Shown in pieces: positions 7,271 through 12,211 of a stretch of DNA of 12,211 bases (positions are counted from its first letter, which is position 1; each line of letters begins with the position of its first letter). The stretch spans positions 1 to 12,211 of the forward strand of contig SKOM01000265.1 in NCBI GenBank assembly GCA_007120095.1, in the 5' to 3' direction. The stretch comes from Candidatus Competibacteraceae bacterium (lineage in GTDB: Bacteria > Pseudomonadota > Gammaproteobacteria > Competibacterales > Competibacteraceae). A program made the position numbers and the translations under genes. The notes beneath the pieces were generated by a model. It was not told the DNA's origin. It worked only from the letters and a program-made list of their open reading frames with translations, and ran no database searches.

Positions 7271-7300
7271 TGTTCAGGTTTCTAGGACAGCAGTCCACTG

Positions 7301-7315
7301 TGTTGCACAGCAACA
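7301..7315. other. Short perfect hairpin in the kinase-upp divergent gap
   Basis: TGTTGC and GCAACA form a six-base inverted repeat around a three-base ACA loop. It lies about 30 bases upstream of the kinase -10 candidate, where an operator could sit. It has no T-tract, so it is not a standard terminator. Function unknown. Confidence 0.35.
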
Positions 7316-7358
7316 GCGGTTGTCCGGCTGGTTTGGTTATAACGTACGCAAGCGTTTA

Positions 7359-7405
7359 ACATGTTGTGGTTACCTACATAAGTCATAGTGCTTGCAACAA
7401 CATGT
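7359..7405. promoter_or_regulatory. Nine-base inverted repeat in the kinase-upp divergent gap, possible operator
   Basis: ACATGTTGT (7359-7367) and ACAACATGT (7397-7405) are perfect reverse complements separated by 29 bases, in the middle of the 252-base gap between the divergent kinase and upp genes. The spacing would put the half-sites roughly on one face of the helix (38 bases centre to centre). This could be a binding site for a dimeric or looping regulator, but no such regulator is identified here. Confidence 0.35.
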
Positions 7406-7483
7406 GGTTGTGAACTTTGGCAGCGCTTAAAAGCTGCTATCTGACCGAGTACCGAAATGGATAATTGCATTGATTCCAATAAT

Positions 7484-8113
7484 ATGAGCACTCTTATCAT
7501 CGTCAAACACCCTCTGATCCAGCATAAGCTGACACTGATGCGGCGCACCGATACGGCTACGGGAGATTTTCGCCGTTTGCTACGGGAGATTTCAACGCTA
7601 CTGGCTTATGAGATCACCCGTGACCTGCCCTTGACCACAGTGCGTATCCAAACCCCACTGATGGTTATGGATGCACCGGCCTTAGCCGGTAAGAAACTCT
7701 GTTTTGTCTCCATACTCCGGGCGGGTAACGGGTTATTGGACGGCATGCTGGATTTATTGCCTTCGGCGCGAGTCGGTCATGTGGGGTTGTACCGCGACCC
7801 GGAAACCCTGGATGCGGTCGAGTATTATTACAAGGTTCCCCAGGATTTGGCCGAGCGTTTGACGATTGTGGTGGATCCGATGTTGGCGACGGGCAACTCG
7901 GCAATAGCCGCAGTGCAGCGGTTGAAACAGGGTGGGGCGCAACAGATGAAATATCTGTGTTTACTGGCCGCTCCTGAGGGCGTGCAGGCGTTCTCAACGG
8001 CGCATCCTGATGTCCCGATTACCACAGCGGCATTGGATGAGCGTCTCAATGAACACGGTTATATTTTGCCCGGTCTGGGGGATGCCGGGGATCGGCTTTA
8101 CGGGACTAAATAA
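7484..8113 (+). CDS. upp: Uracil phosphoribosyltransferase
   Basis: A 209-residue enzyme converting uracil and PRPP to UMP plus pyrophosphate in pyrimidine salvage, in the cytoplasm. Length and motifs match Upp: VKHPLIQHKL (7-16), VSILRAGNGLLDG (75-87), the PRPP-binding loop DPMLATGNS (131-139), LLAAPEGV and the C-terminal HGYILPGLGDAGDRLYGTK that forms the uracil site. E. coli Upp has GGS in the PRPP loop; the GNS form and RAGNGLLDGMLDL resemble alphaproteobacterial enzymes as I recall them. The frame is open to an earlier ATG at 7457 that would add nine residues. I chose 7484 because it gives the family length and places VKHPL correctly, though neither start has a clear ribosome site. The stop overlaps the next gene's ATG by one base. 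Confidence 0.94.
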   Translation: MSTLIIVKHPLIQHKLTLMRRTDTATGDFRRLLREISTLLAYEITRDLPLTTVRIQTPLMVMDAPALAGKKLCFVSILRAGNGLLDGMLDLLPSARVGHVGLYRDPETLDAVEYYYKVPQDLAERLTIVVDPMLATGNSAIAAVQRLKQGGAQQMKYLCLLAAPEGVQAFSTAHPDVPITTAALDERLNEHGYILPGLGDAGDRLYGTK

Positions 8114-8667
8114 TGTCATCCAAAGCGTTATCCGAACTGCTACGCAGTCGCCGCACCATTAACACCTTCCGACCCGAAGTGCCGTCGGCAGAGATCATCC
8201 GCCAGGCGCTGGATCTTGCCCGCTGGGTGCCTAATCATCATCTCACCGAACCGTGGCGGTTTTATTGGTTGGGCGGGGAAACCGCACAGGCGATTGCCAA
8301 ACTCAATGCCGATTTAATTGCGGCCAAAAAAGGTCAGACTGCGGCGCAGGCTAAACTCGCTAACTGGCTGGCCAAACCCGGCTGGTTAGTGGTCACCCAG
8401 GTGCGCAGTGATGACCCCTTGCAACATCATGAGGACTATGCCGCCTGCTGCTGTGCGATTCACAGCATCATGCTGTATTTATGGAGTCATGGTATCGGCT
8501 CGAAGTGGTCGACCGGCCCGGTTATCCGGGATCCGCGTTTCTATGATCTGATCTGGGTTGATCCGGACAGCGAGGAGGTGGTTGGCCTGTTATGGTACGG
8601 TTACCCGGCGGAAACCCCACAGACCCCACGTAGGCCACTTAATGAGCTATTGATTGAACTGCCGTAG
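8113..8667 (+). CDS. Nitroreductase-family protein (YdjA-like, FMN-dependent)
   Basis: A 184-residue protein of the short nitroreductase type, close in length to E. coli YdjA (about 183). Visible features are the N-terminal FMN-binding arginines in LLRSRRTINTFRPE (9-22), WVPNHHLTEPWRF (38-50, compare APDHG.L.PWRF in YdjA) and the late GLLWYGYPAETPQTPRRPL. Such enzymes bind FMN as dimers and reduce nitro or quinone-like compounds with NAD(P)H; the physiological substrate here is unknown. The upp stop and this ATG share one base (TAATG), a strong sign of translational coupling with uracil salvage. A possible link is use of a reduced pyrimidine or flavin-related substrate, but that is speculation. 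Confidence 0.88.
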   Translation: MSSKALSELLRSRRTINTFRPEVPSAEIIRQALDLARWVPNHHLTEPWRFYWLGGETAQAIAKLNADLIAAKKGQTAAQAKLANWLAKPGWLVVTQVRSDDPLQHHEDYAACCCAIHSIMLYLWSHGIGSKWSTGPVIRDPRFYDLIWVDPDSEEVVGLLWYGYPAETPQTPRRPLNELLIELP

Positions 8668-8830
8668 CCAAGCCTTCGAGTCCTTGAATACGGTTGCCGA
8701 GGGTTTCCCCCGCAACCATAGGATCAATCGGCCTCAAGAGCCAGCGCCGCACTGCCACATTGCCGCTCAGTTTACCGAGCGCGTAGTATATGACAGTGAA
8801 CGACCGCATCATTACGCCAAGGTCTCTCAT
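8639..8830 (-). CDS. Small unrecognised open frame, possible gene or remnant
   Basis: A 63-residue minus-strand frame in the nitroreductase-mntA gap. It overlaps the nitroreductase 3' end by 29 bases and the mntA start codon. The sequence (ALGKLSGNVAVRRWLL, GETLGNRIQGLEGLA) is not low complexity and reads somewhat like protein, but I recognise no family and see no ribosome site. It may be a short fragment of a larger lost gene or may not be coding at all. Confidence 0.15.
   Translation of the reverse strand: MRDLGVMMRSFTVIYYALGKLSGNVAVRRWLLRPIDPMVAGETLGNRIQGLEGLATAVQSIAH
8692..8717 (+). terminator. Stem-loop after the upp-nitroreductase operon, possible terminator without T-tract
   Basis: GGTTGC (8692-8697) pairs with GCAACC (8712-8717), and inside it GGG-TTT-CCC (8701-8709) forms a second short stem. 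It starts 24 bases after the nitroreductase stop. There is no run of T on either side, so if it acts in termination it is weak or Rho-assisted. Confidence 0.3.
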
Positions 8831-9186
8831 GGCACTCGATCACCATGCCCTTCTGCAAGTACTCAGGCGGTTTTTTGCTGAACATGGTCAAGGGCTGATC
8901 TGCGCCTATCTGTTTGGGAGCACGGCTCGTGGCACGGCGAGCACGCATAGCGATATTGATCTGGCGCTGCTATATGCCGAATCACCGCCTGACACGCTGG
9001 AGGGGTTGGGTATCTGATGTCGCGGTTGCATTGCAACAGCGCTTGCACCGCTCTGTGGATTGTGTAGTGCTTAACCGAGCACCCGTGGACTTAATTCATC
9101 GGGTTTTGCGTGATGGGATACTGGTGTATGAGCAGGATCGCTCACGCCGGATTCGCTTTGAGGTGCAAGCGCGTAACGCCTATTAG
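8829..9186 (+). pseudogene. mntA: MntA-like nucleotidyltransferase antitoxin, frameshifted
   Basis: The start at ATG 8829 has a good AAGG ribosome site (8819-8822). The first frame gives a minimal nucleotidyltransferase domain with AYLFGSTARG and the GSx10DxD motif ending SDIDLALLY, as in MntA of the MntA-HepT system. MntA neutralises HepT by AMPylating it. That frame ends at TGA 9015-9017 after LEGLGI. The +1 frame continues in register from about 9003 with WVSDVAVALQQRLHRSVDCVVLN, then HRVLRDGILVYEQD and RIRFEVQARNAY, the usual MntA C-terminal half. One extra base in the GGGG run at about 9001-9004 would explain the shift. The last ten or so residues of the family (FDL.P.L..YR) are missing. 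A sequencing error could mimic the frameshift but not the missing tail. Confidence 0.8.
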
Positions 9187-9410
9187 GCGAACCCGAGATC
9201 AATCATCAACTCTTTGATCTGCTGCACCGCCACGGCTGGATCAGCGCAGAACAAGTGACGACGATGCACAAGATGATCGGTTTTCGCAATACGGTAGTTT
9301 ATGGCTATCAACATTTTAATCCGCTTATCTTGCAAGATATTGTGCGCCATCGCTTAGGTGATTTACTGGCGTTCGTGGCCGCTATTCGCCGCACAATGAC
9401 ATCGCGCTGA
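9187..9410 (+). pseudogene. hepT: HepT-like HEPN toxin, N-terminally truncated remnant
   Basis: The frame ending at TGA 9408-9410 encodes the C-terminal half of a HepT/HEPN toxin: FDLLHRHGWISAEQV, MHKMIGFRNTVVYGYQHFN and ILQDIVRHRLGDLLAF. Family members begin with about 60-75 more residues, including a helix with RACEAAIDL. These and any start codon are missing, because the frame abuts the mntA remnant at about 9183. The HEPN active site in HepT is RX4HXY; here it reads RNTVVYGY, with Tyr (TAT, 9300-9302) in place of His, a single C-to-T change. The RNase would therefore be dead even if made. In intact systems HepT is an RNase toxin held in check by MntA, which lies directly upstream here. 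Confidence 0.75.
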
Positions 9411-9458
9411 CGGCATATCACCCATATCGCTACCAGAACGGTTTTAAACCACCGATGC

Positions 9459-9476
9459 ACACGGATAGACACGGAT
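9459..9476. repeat. Tandem repeat of ACACGGAT with 10-base period
   Basis: ACACGGAT occurs at 9459-9466 and 9469-9476 with AG between, preceded by a related CACCGATGC. I recall similar 'CACGGATnnACACGGAT' intergenic repeats in many bacterial genomes, so this is probably the worn end of a dispersed repeat. Only two units are clear. Confidence 0.45.
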
Positions 9477-9595
9477 CAGCGGAATAACGGCCTATTGGAG
9501 GCGTTCGAGTTGCACCCCGCTGCCCGAATTACTTAAACTTAAAAAATCAGGTAGTCCTGCAAATTGCAGTGAATCGTCAGCCAGTGGCGACAGGC

Positions 9596-9707
9596 AAGGT
9601 TTGGTTATTGCCTGGCTTGGGGGATGCTACGCAGTCGCCGCACCATCAACAGCTATGATGTCGGGCAACGCTGCGCTTTTGCCCGATCTACTACGGCTGC
9701 CGTAGCC
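9596..9707 (+). pseudogene. Vestige of a second upp-nitroreductase junction
   Basis: Positions 9596-9628 align with the upp 3' region (8054-8086) at about 23 of 33 bases and translate as LLPGLGDA against ILPGLGDA in the intact gene. This runs straight into a 22-base exact match (9625-9646) to the nitroreductase gene at 8138-8159. In the matching frame it reads LRSRRTIN, followed by SYDVG where the intact gene has TFRPE. The 11 bases at 9697-9707 also match the nitroreductase stop region (8659-8669), though that is short enough to be chance. The about 50 bases that separate these parts in the intact locus are gone. The simplest reading is a collapsed duplicate of the upp-nitroreductase pair. 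Confidence 0.6.
9661..9705. repeat. Two adjacent hairpins, possible dispersed palindromic repeat
   Basis: TCGGGCAA (9661-9668) and TTGCCCGA (9679-9686) are perfect eight-base arms around a ten-base loop. CTACGGC (9691-9697) and GCCGTAG (9699-9705) are perfect seven-base arms around one base. Paired hairpins like this are typical of REP-like intergenic elements. They lie just after the yqiA-like stop (minus strand) and could help end that transcript, but lack a T-tract. Confidence 0.5.
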
Positions 9708-9719
9708 TGTCCAACCGAG

Positions 9720-10322
9720 TCATGTTGAACCCGCCATCCGGCTATAATGCCCCTGTTGTTCGAGAAACCGTGCGACTAACGGCTCGAAATCCTCGGTATT
9801 GTGCAGCGGATGACCGCCTTGAGGCAGTACCAGAAGTTCAGCCGTGCCGACTTCGGGCAGGGTATCCTGAAACGGAATCGTGTCGTCATCTTCGGCGACA
9901 ATAATCAGTCCCGGTATCTCGGGTCTGATCACGGCACGCGGCCAGTGTGCATAAGCGGCATTATCCGCCGCAGTCCAGGTGAACAGTGCCCCATTGTCGT
10001 AACGGGGCAGGGTGCCGGTATGGGGGGCTAGCGTGCGTTGCGGATGTAATGCGGGGTTGAGCGCAATCCACGGTTTACCCCAGCGATTGCCCAACTCGCG
10101 CGCCCAGAATCCTCCCAGGCTGGTGCCCATGAACACCAGTGGGCGGGCAAGGTCGAGATTGAGTGCGGCGACTGCACGCTGATAGCCTGCCGGGGTGTAA
10201 TCACCGTCGGTCAGCGCCCACAGCAGCGGATATCCGAGCCGCTGAATCATTCCGGTTTTGGGGCTGTCGCCATTAAAGCCGCTGGCAAAACCGTGGAGAT
10301 AAATAACGGTAGGGCGTGACAT
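9720..10322 (-). CDS. YqiA/YcfP-like alpha/beta-hydrolase (putative esterase)
   Basis: A 200-residue alpha/beta-hydrolase of the short YqiA/UPF0227 type. It opens with TVIYLHGFASGF (5-16), the oxyanion-hole strand and loop. The nucleophile elbow is MGTSLGGFWA, with Ser68. An acidic cluster EDDDTIPF (144-151) supplies the probable catalytic Asp, and GGHPLH holds His171. ALNPALHP (87-94) is also typical. E. coli YqiA hydrolyses short acyl esters in vitro; the natural substrate here is unknown. The start at ATG 10322-10320 is followed directly by the strand and fits the family, but has no clear ribosome site. It begins 27 bases downstream of the tRNA-Met on the same strand, so the two may share a transcript. 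Confidence 0.82.
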   Translation of the reverse strand: MSRPTVIYLHGFASGFNGDSPKTGMIQRLGYPLLWALTDGDYTPAGYQRAVAALNLDLARPLVFMGTSLGGFWARELGNRWGKPWIALNPALHPQRTLAPHTGTLPRYDNGALFTWTAADNAAYAHWPRAVIRPEIPGLIIVAEDDDTIPFQDTLPEVGTAELLVLPQGGHPLHNTEDFEPLVARFLEQQGHYSRMAGST

Positions 10323-10349
10323 GGGTGATTGTTTTGACAGCAGGTTTTA

Positions 10350-10426
10350 TGGTGGCTATGGGTGGACTCGAACCACCGACCCCATCATTATGAGTGATGT
10401 GCTCTAACCGACTGAGCTACATAGCC
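10350..10426 (-). tRNA. tRNA-Met (anticodon CAU), elongator type
   Basis: On the minus strand, a 77-base tRNA including an encoded CCA. The acceptor stem is GGCTATG with CATAGCC. The D arm contains TAGCTCAGTCGGTTAGAGC. The anticodon stem CATCA/TGATG encloses CTCATAA (anticodon CAT). The T arm is GGTGG-TTCGAGT-CCACC. It closely matches the E. coli elongator Met tRNA and not the initiator (which has a mismatched first pair and GGG/CCC anticodon stem) or the lysidine-type Ile tRNA. The gene lies between ychF and the YqiA-like gene and has its own promoter. Confidence 0.96.
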
Positions 10427-10440
10427 AACGTAGACCCACA

Positions 10441-10469
10441 ATTATGGAAATAATAACAGTTACTGTCAA
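10441..10469 (-). promoter_or_regulatory. Sigma-70 promoter of tRNA-Met
   Basis: On the minus strand, -35 TTGACA (10469-10464) and -10 CATAAT (10446-10441) are separated by exactly 17 bases. The -10 is followed by G-rich TGTGGGTC, and the tRNA begins 14 bases after it. One mismatch in twelve makes this the strongest promoter in the window. A GC-rich discriminator is typical of stringently controlled stable-RNA promoters. Confidence 0.85.
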
Positions 10470-10479
10470 GCCATTCGCC

Positions 10480-10497
10480 GCGCTGTTGATTCAGCGC
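10480..10497 (-). terminator. Stem-loop after ychF, weak terminator candidate
   Basis: GCGCTG and CAGCGC form a six-base perfect stem around a six-base loop, 16 bases after the ychF stop and just upstream of the tRNA-Met promoter. No T-tract follows on the minus strand, so intrinsic termination would be poor. Confidence 0.25.
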
Positions 10498-10513
10498 CAG
10501 ATTGAGCATCCGC

Positions 10514-11605
10514 TCAGACATTGAACCGAAAATGCACCACATCACCTTCTTTAAGCACATAGTCCTTGCCCTCCAGCCGCCATTTACCGGCTTCTTTAGC
10601 GCCGACCTCACCGCTGCAGGCAATGAAATCAGCGTAGGCAATCACCTCAGCACGGATAAAACCGCGTTCGAAATCGCTGTGAATCACCCCGGCCGCCTGG
10701 GGGGCGGTGGAGCCTTGGCGCACCGTCCACGCTCGAACCTCTTTGGGGCCGACGGTAAAAAACGTCTGTAATCCTAAAAGATGATAACCGGCGCTGATGA
10801 CCCGATCCAAACCCGGCTCATTGAGGCCGTAGTCGGCTAGAAATTCGGCCTTATCGGCCTCGTCCAGCAGGGCAATTTCAGCCTCGATGGCTGCACACAC
10901 CGGGACGACTTCAGCGCCTTGCTGGAGTCCATGAGCGCTGATCTGATCCAGCCAGGGGTTGTTGTCAACCCCCTGTTCGCCGATATTGGCGATAATCATT
11001 ACAGGCTTGGCGGTGAGTAAGTGCAAATCACGCAGCGATAACCACTCATCGCTAGTTAATGTCAGGGTGCGCACAGCGTGTCCGGCATCCAGATGGGCAT
11101 TCACCCGTTGCAGCAAGTCCTGGTAGGCCAAGGTGTCCTTGCCACCGGCTTTCAGGGTTTTTTCCACCCGCAGCAAGGCTCGTTCGACGGTGGCTAAATC
11201 GGCCAGTGCCAATTCTGTATCGATGGTTTGGCTATCGGCCAGGGGGTTGATTTTGCCAGCGACATGCACCACATCATCCTCTGCAAAGCAGCGCACGACA
11301 TGGGCGATGGCGTCTACTTCGCGAATATGGGCGAGAAACTGATTGCCTAACCCTTCGCCCTGAGCTGCACCGGCGACTAAACCGGCAATATCGACAAATT
11401 CGATGGTGGTGGGCAAGACCTTGTGCGGTTTGGCAATCGCGGCGAGGGCCTGCAAGCGTGGGTCGGGCACCGGTACAATGCCCACATTGGGATCGATGGT
11501 GCAAAATGGATAATTTTCAGCTTGAATACCGGCCTTGGTTAAGGCGTTAAACAAGGTGGATTTGCCCACATTCGGCAGGCCAACAATGCCACACTTAAAG
11601 CCCAT
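10514..11605 (-). CDS. ychF: Redox-regulated ATPase YchF (Obg-family P-loop protein)
   Basis: A 363-residue protein, the standard YchF length. It has the P-loop GLPNVGKS (9-16), the Obg-family NYPFCTIDPNVG (31-42), the Walker B/G3 region FVDIAGLVAGAAQGEGLGN (70-88), and NIGE (207-210) in place of the NKxD guanine motif, which is why YchF prefers ATP. The C-terminal part is a TGS domain (about 280-363, including YADFIACSGEVGAKEAGKWR and KEGDVVHFRFNV). YchF associates with ribosomes and is linked to oxidative-stress responses; Cys35 in the FCT segment is conserved in the family. A GAGGATGA ribosome site precedes ATG 11605-11603. In many gammaproteobacteria pth lies directly upstream of ychF; here a divergent response regulator does. 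The ychF/tRNA-Met neighbourhood is known from Pseudomonas, as I recall it. Confidence 0.96.
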   Translation of the reverse strand: MGFKCGIVGLPNVGKSTLFNALTKAGIQAENYPFCTIDPNVGIVPVPDPRLQALAAIAKPHKVLPTTIEFVDIAGLVAGAAQGEGLGNQFLAHIREVDAIAHVVRCFAEDDVVHVAGKINPLADSQTIDTELALADLATVERALLRVEKTLKAGGKDTLAYQDLLQRVNAHLDAGHAVRTLTLTSDEWLSLRDLHLLTAKPVMIIANIGEQGVDNNPWLDQISAHGLQQGAEVVPVCAAIEAEIALLDEADKAEFLADYGLNEPGLDRVISAGYHLLGLQTFFTVGPKEVRAWTVRQGSTAPQAAGVIHSDFERGFIRAEVIAYADFIACSGEVGAKEAGKWRLEGKDYVLKEGDVVHFRFNV

Positions 11606-11727
11606 CGGTTAATCATCCTCAATTCAATCGTCAGTTGTACACGGGGTGGGGATTTTTGCGTCTAAATTTGTCAAAAGGGTGCATCATAGCGCATTGCAGT
11701 GATCGCCGGTATGGGCGGTGCTTGGTG

Positions 11728-11756
11728 TTGACGGTGCAATGCATTACCATCATTGT
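11728..11756 (+). promoter_or_regulatory. Weak promoter candidate for the response regulator
   Basis: TTGACG (11728-11733) is followed after 17 bases by CATTGT (11751-11756), a poor -10 with only three matches, 24 bases before the response-regulator ATG. Position and -35 are reasonable, the -10 is not. Confidence 0.25.
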
Positions 11757-11780
11757 GTCAGGGGCATACAGGGTTTTATT

Positions 11781-12211
11781 ATGGAATCTAAGAAATTATT
11801 AATCATCGAAGATGATCAAGACACGGCAACTTACCTGATCAAAGGCTTGAGCGAAAGCGGCTACAACGTCGAGCATGCAGCGGATGGTGACAGCGGTTTA
11901 CAGATGGCGCTGAGCGGTCATTACGACGTATTAATCGTTGATCGTATGCTGCCGGGTCACGACGGCCTGAGTATCATTGGTGCTCTGCGTGACAAACGCG
12001 ATACTACGCCGGTGCTGATTTTAAGCGCTTTGGGCGAGGTCGATGACCGGGTGCAGGGGTTAACAGCAGGCGGGGATGATTATCTGGTTAAACCCTATGC
12101 CTTTAGCGAGTTGCTGGCGCGTTTGCAAGCGCTGGTACGGCGTGTTCAGCCAGGAGCACAGCCCACGCTGTTGCGAGTTGCTGATTTGGAACTCGACTGC
12201 CTGAAGCGCAA
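11781..12211 (+). CDS. OmpR/PhoB-family response regulator, 3' end outside window
   Basis: 143 residues are visible before the window ends. The receiver domain (about 5-120) has the acidic pair Asp11/Asp12, phosphoacceptor Asp54 in LIVDRMLPG, Ser82 in LILSALGE and Lys104 in DYLVKPYAFSELLARL. LLRVADLELDCLKR (about 130-143) is the start of the winged-helix DNA-binding domain of the OmpR/PhoB family, as in regulators such as CusR or QseB. An AGGG ribosome site (11770-11773) lies seven bases before the ATG. A sensor histidine kinase gene would be expected just beyond the right edge. The stimulus cannot be told from this part. Confidence 0.93.
   Translation, partial: MESKKLLIIEDDQDTATYLIKGLSESGYNVEHAADGDSGLQMALSGHYDVLIVDRMLPGHDGLSIIGALRDKRDTTPVLILSALGEVDDRVQGLTAGGDDYLVKPYAFSELLARLQALVRRVQPGAQPTLLRVADLELDCLKR

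Larger units (their letters stand above)
9411..9719. other. Gene-free stretch with remnants and small repeats
   Basis: I see no plausible gene here. It contains a short tandem repeat (9459-9476), a scrap resembling the end of upp and start of the nitroreductase (9596-9655) and two hairpins (9661-9705). The rest, roughly 9411-9450 and 9480-9595, shows nothing I recognise. Confidence 0.6.

Noticed and set aside
7457..7483. Nine-residue N-terminal extension of upp
   Set aside because: The ATG at 7484 gives the normal family length and places VKHPL at the usual position; the extension has no family similarity.
8654..8881. 75-residue plus-strand frame after the nitroreductase
   Set aside because: It overlaps the mntA start in another frame and shows no protein-like pattern.
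10480..10497. Intrinsic terminator for ychF
   Set aside because: The stem is real but short and lacks a T-tract; kept only as a low-confidence stem-loop.
1..12211. CRISPR array, insertion sequence or prophage genes
   Set aside because: No regularly spaced repeats, transposase, integrase or phage structural genes are visible; the repeats present are short and few.

Overview
The window looks like a stretch of a gammaproteobacterial chromosome of moderate GC content. The evidence is a pcnB-type poly(A) polymerase, type II secretion pseudopilins, a YqiA-like esterase, and ychF next to an elongator tRNA-Met with an encoded CCA end. I cannot name the genus. The uracil phosphoribosyltransferase has motifs I associate with alphaproteobacterial enzymes, so mixed ancestry is possible.

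Layout. Positions 1-517 hold a decayed EamA-type transporter gene running into the window's left edge. Positions 492-2377 (minus strand) hold a compact pseudopilin operon, gspG-gspH-gspI-gspJ, with overlapping genes. It has no gspK after gspJ, and pcnB (2448-3758, minus) lies where gspF would normally be. Divergent from pcnB is a secreted SUMF1-domain protein (3929-4969, plus). It is tail to tail with a minus-strand pair: a transmembrane Hanks-type Ser/Thr kinase (5699-7231) followed by an exported SH3b-DUF4399 protein (4966-5655). These three genes may form an envelope signalling or sensing module.

From 7484 the plus strand carries upp and a one-base-overlapping nitroreductase gene, a likely two-gene operon. 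Downstream, 8668-9719 is degraded. It holds a MntA-HepT toxin-antitoxin locus with a frameshift, a deletion across the gene junction and a catalytic His-to-Tyr change. It also holds a scrap of a second upp-nitroreductase junction and several small repeats and hairpins.

Positions 9720-11605 (minus) hold ychF, tRNA-Met and a YqiA-like alpha/beta hydrolase. The tRNA has a near-consensus sigma-70 promoter of its own. Divergent from ychF, an OmpR-family response regulator starts at 11781 and runs off the right edge.

Housekeeping genes (pcnB, upp, ychF, tRNA-Met) alternate with accessory material. The most interesting parts are the kinase/SH3b-DUF4399/SUMF1 group, the isolated pseudopilin operon, and the decay zone with a vestigial duplicate of upp-nitroreductase.
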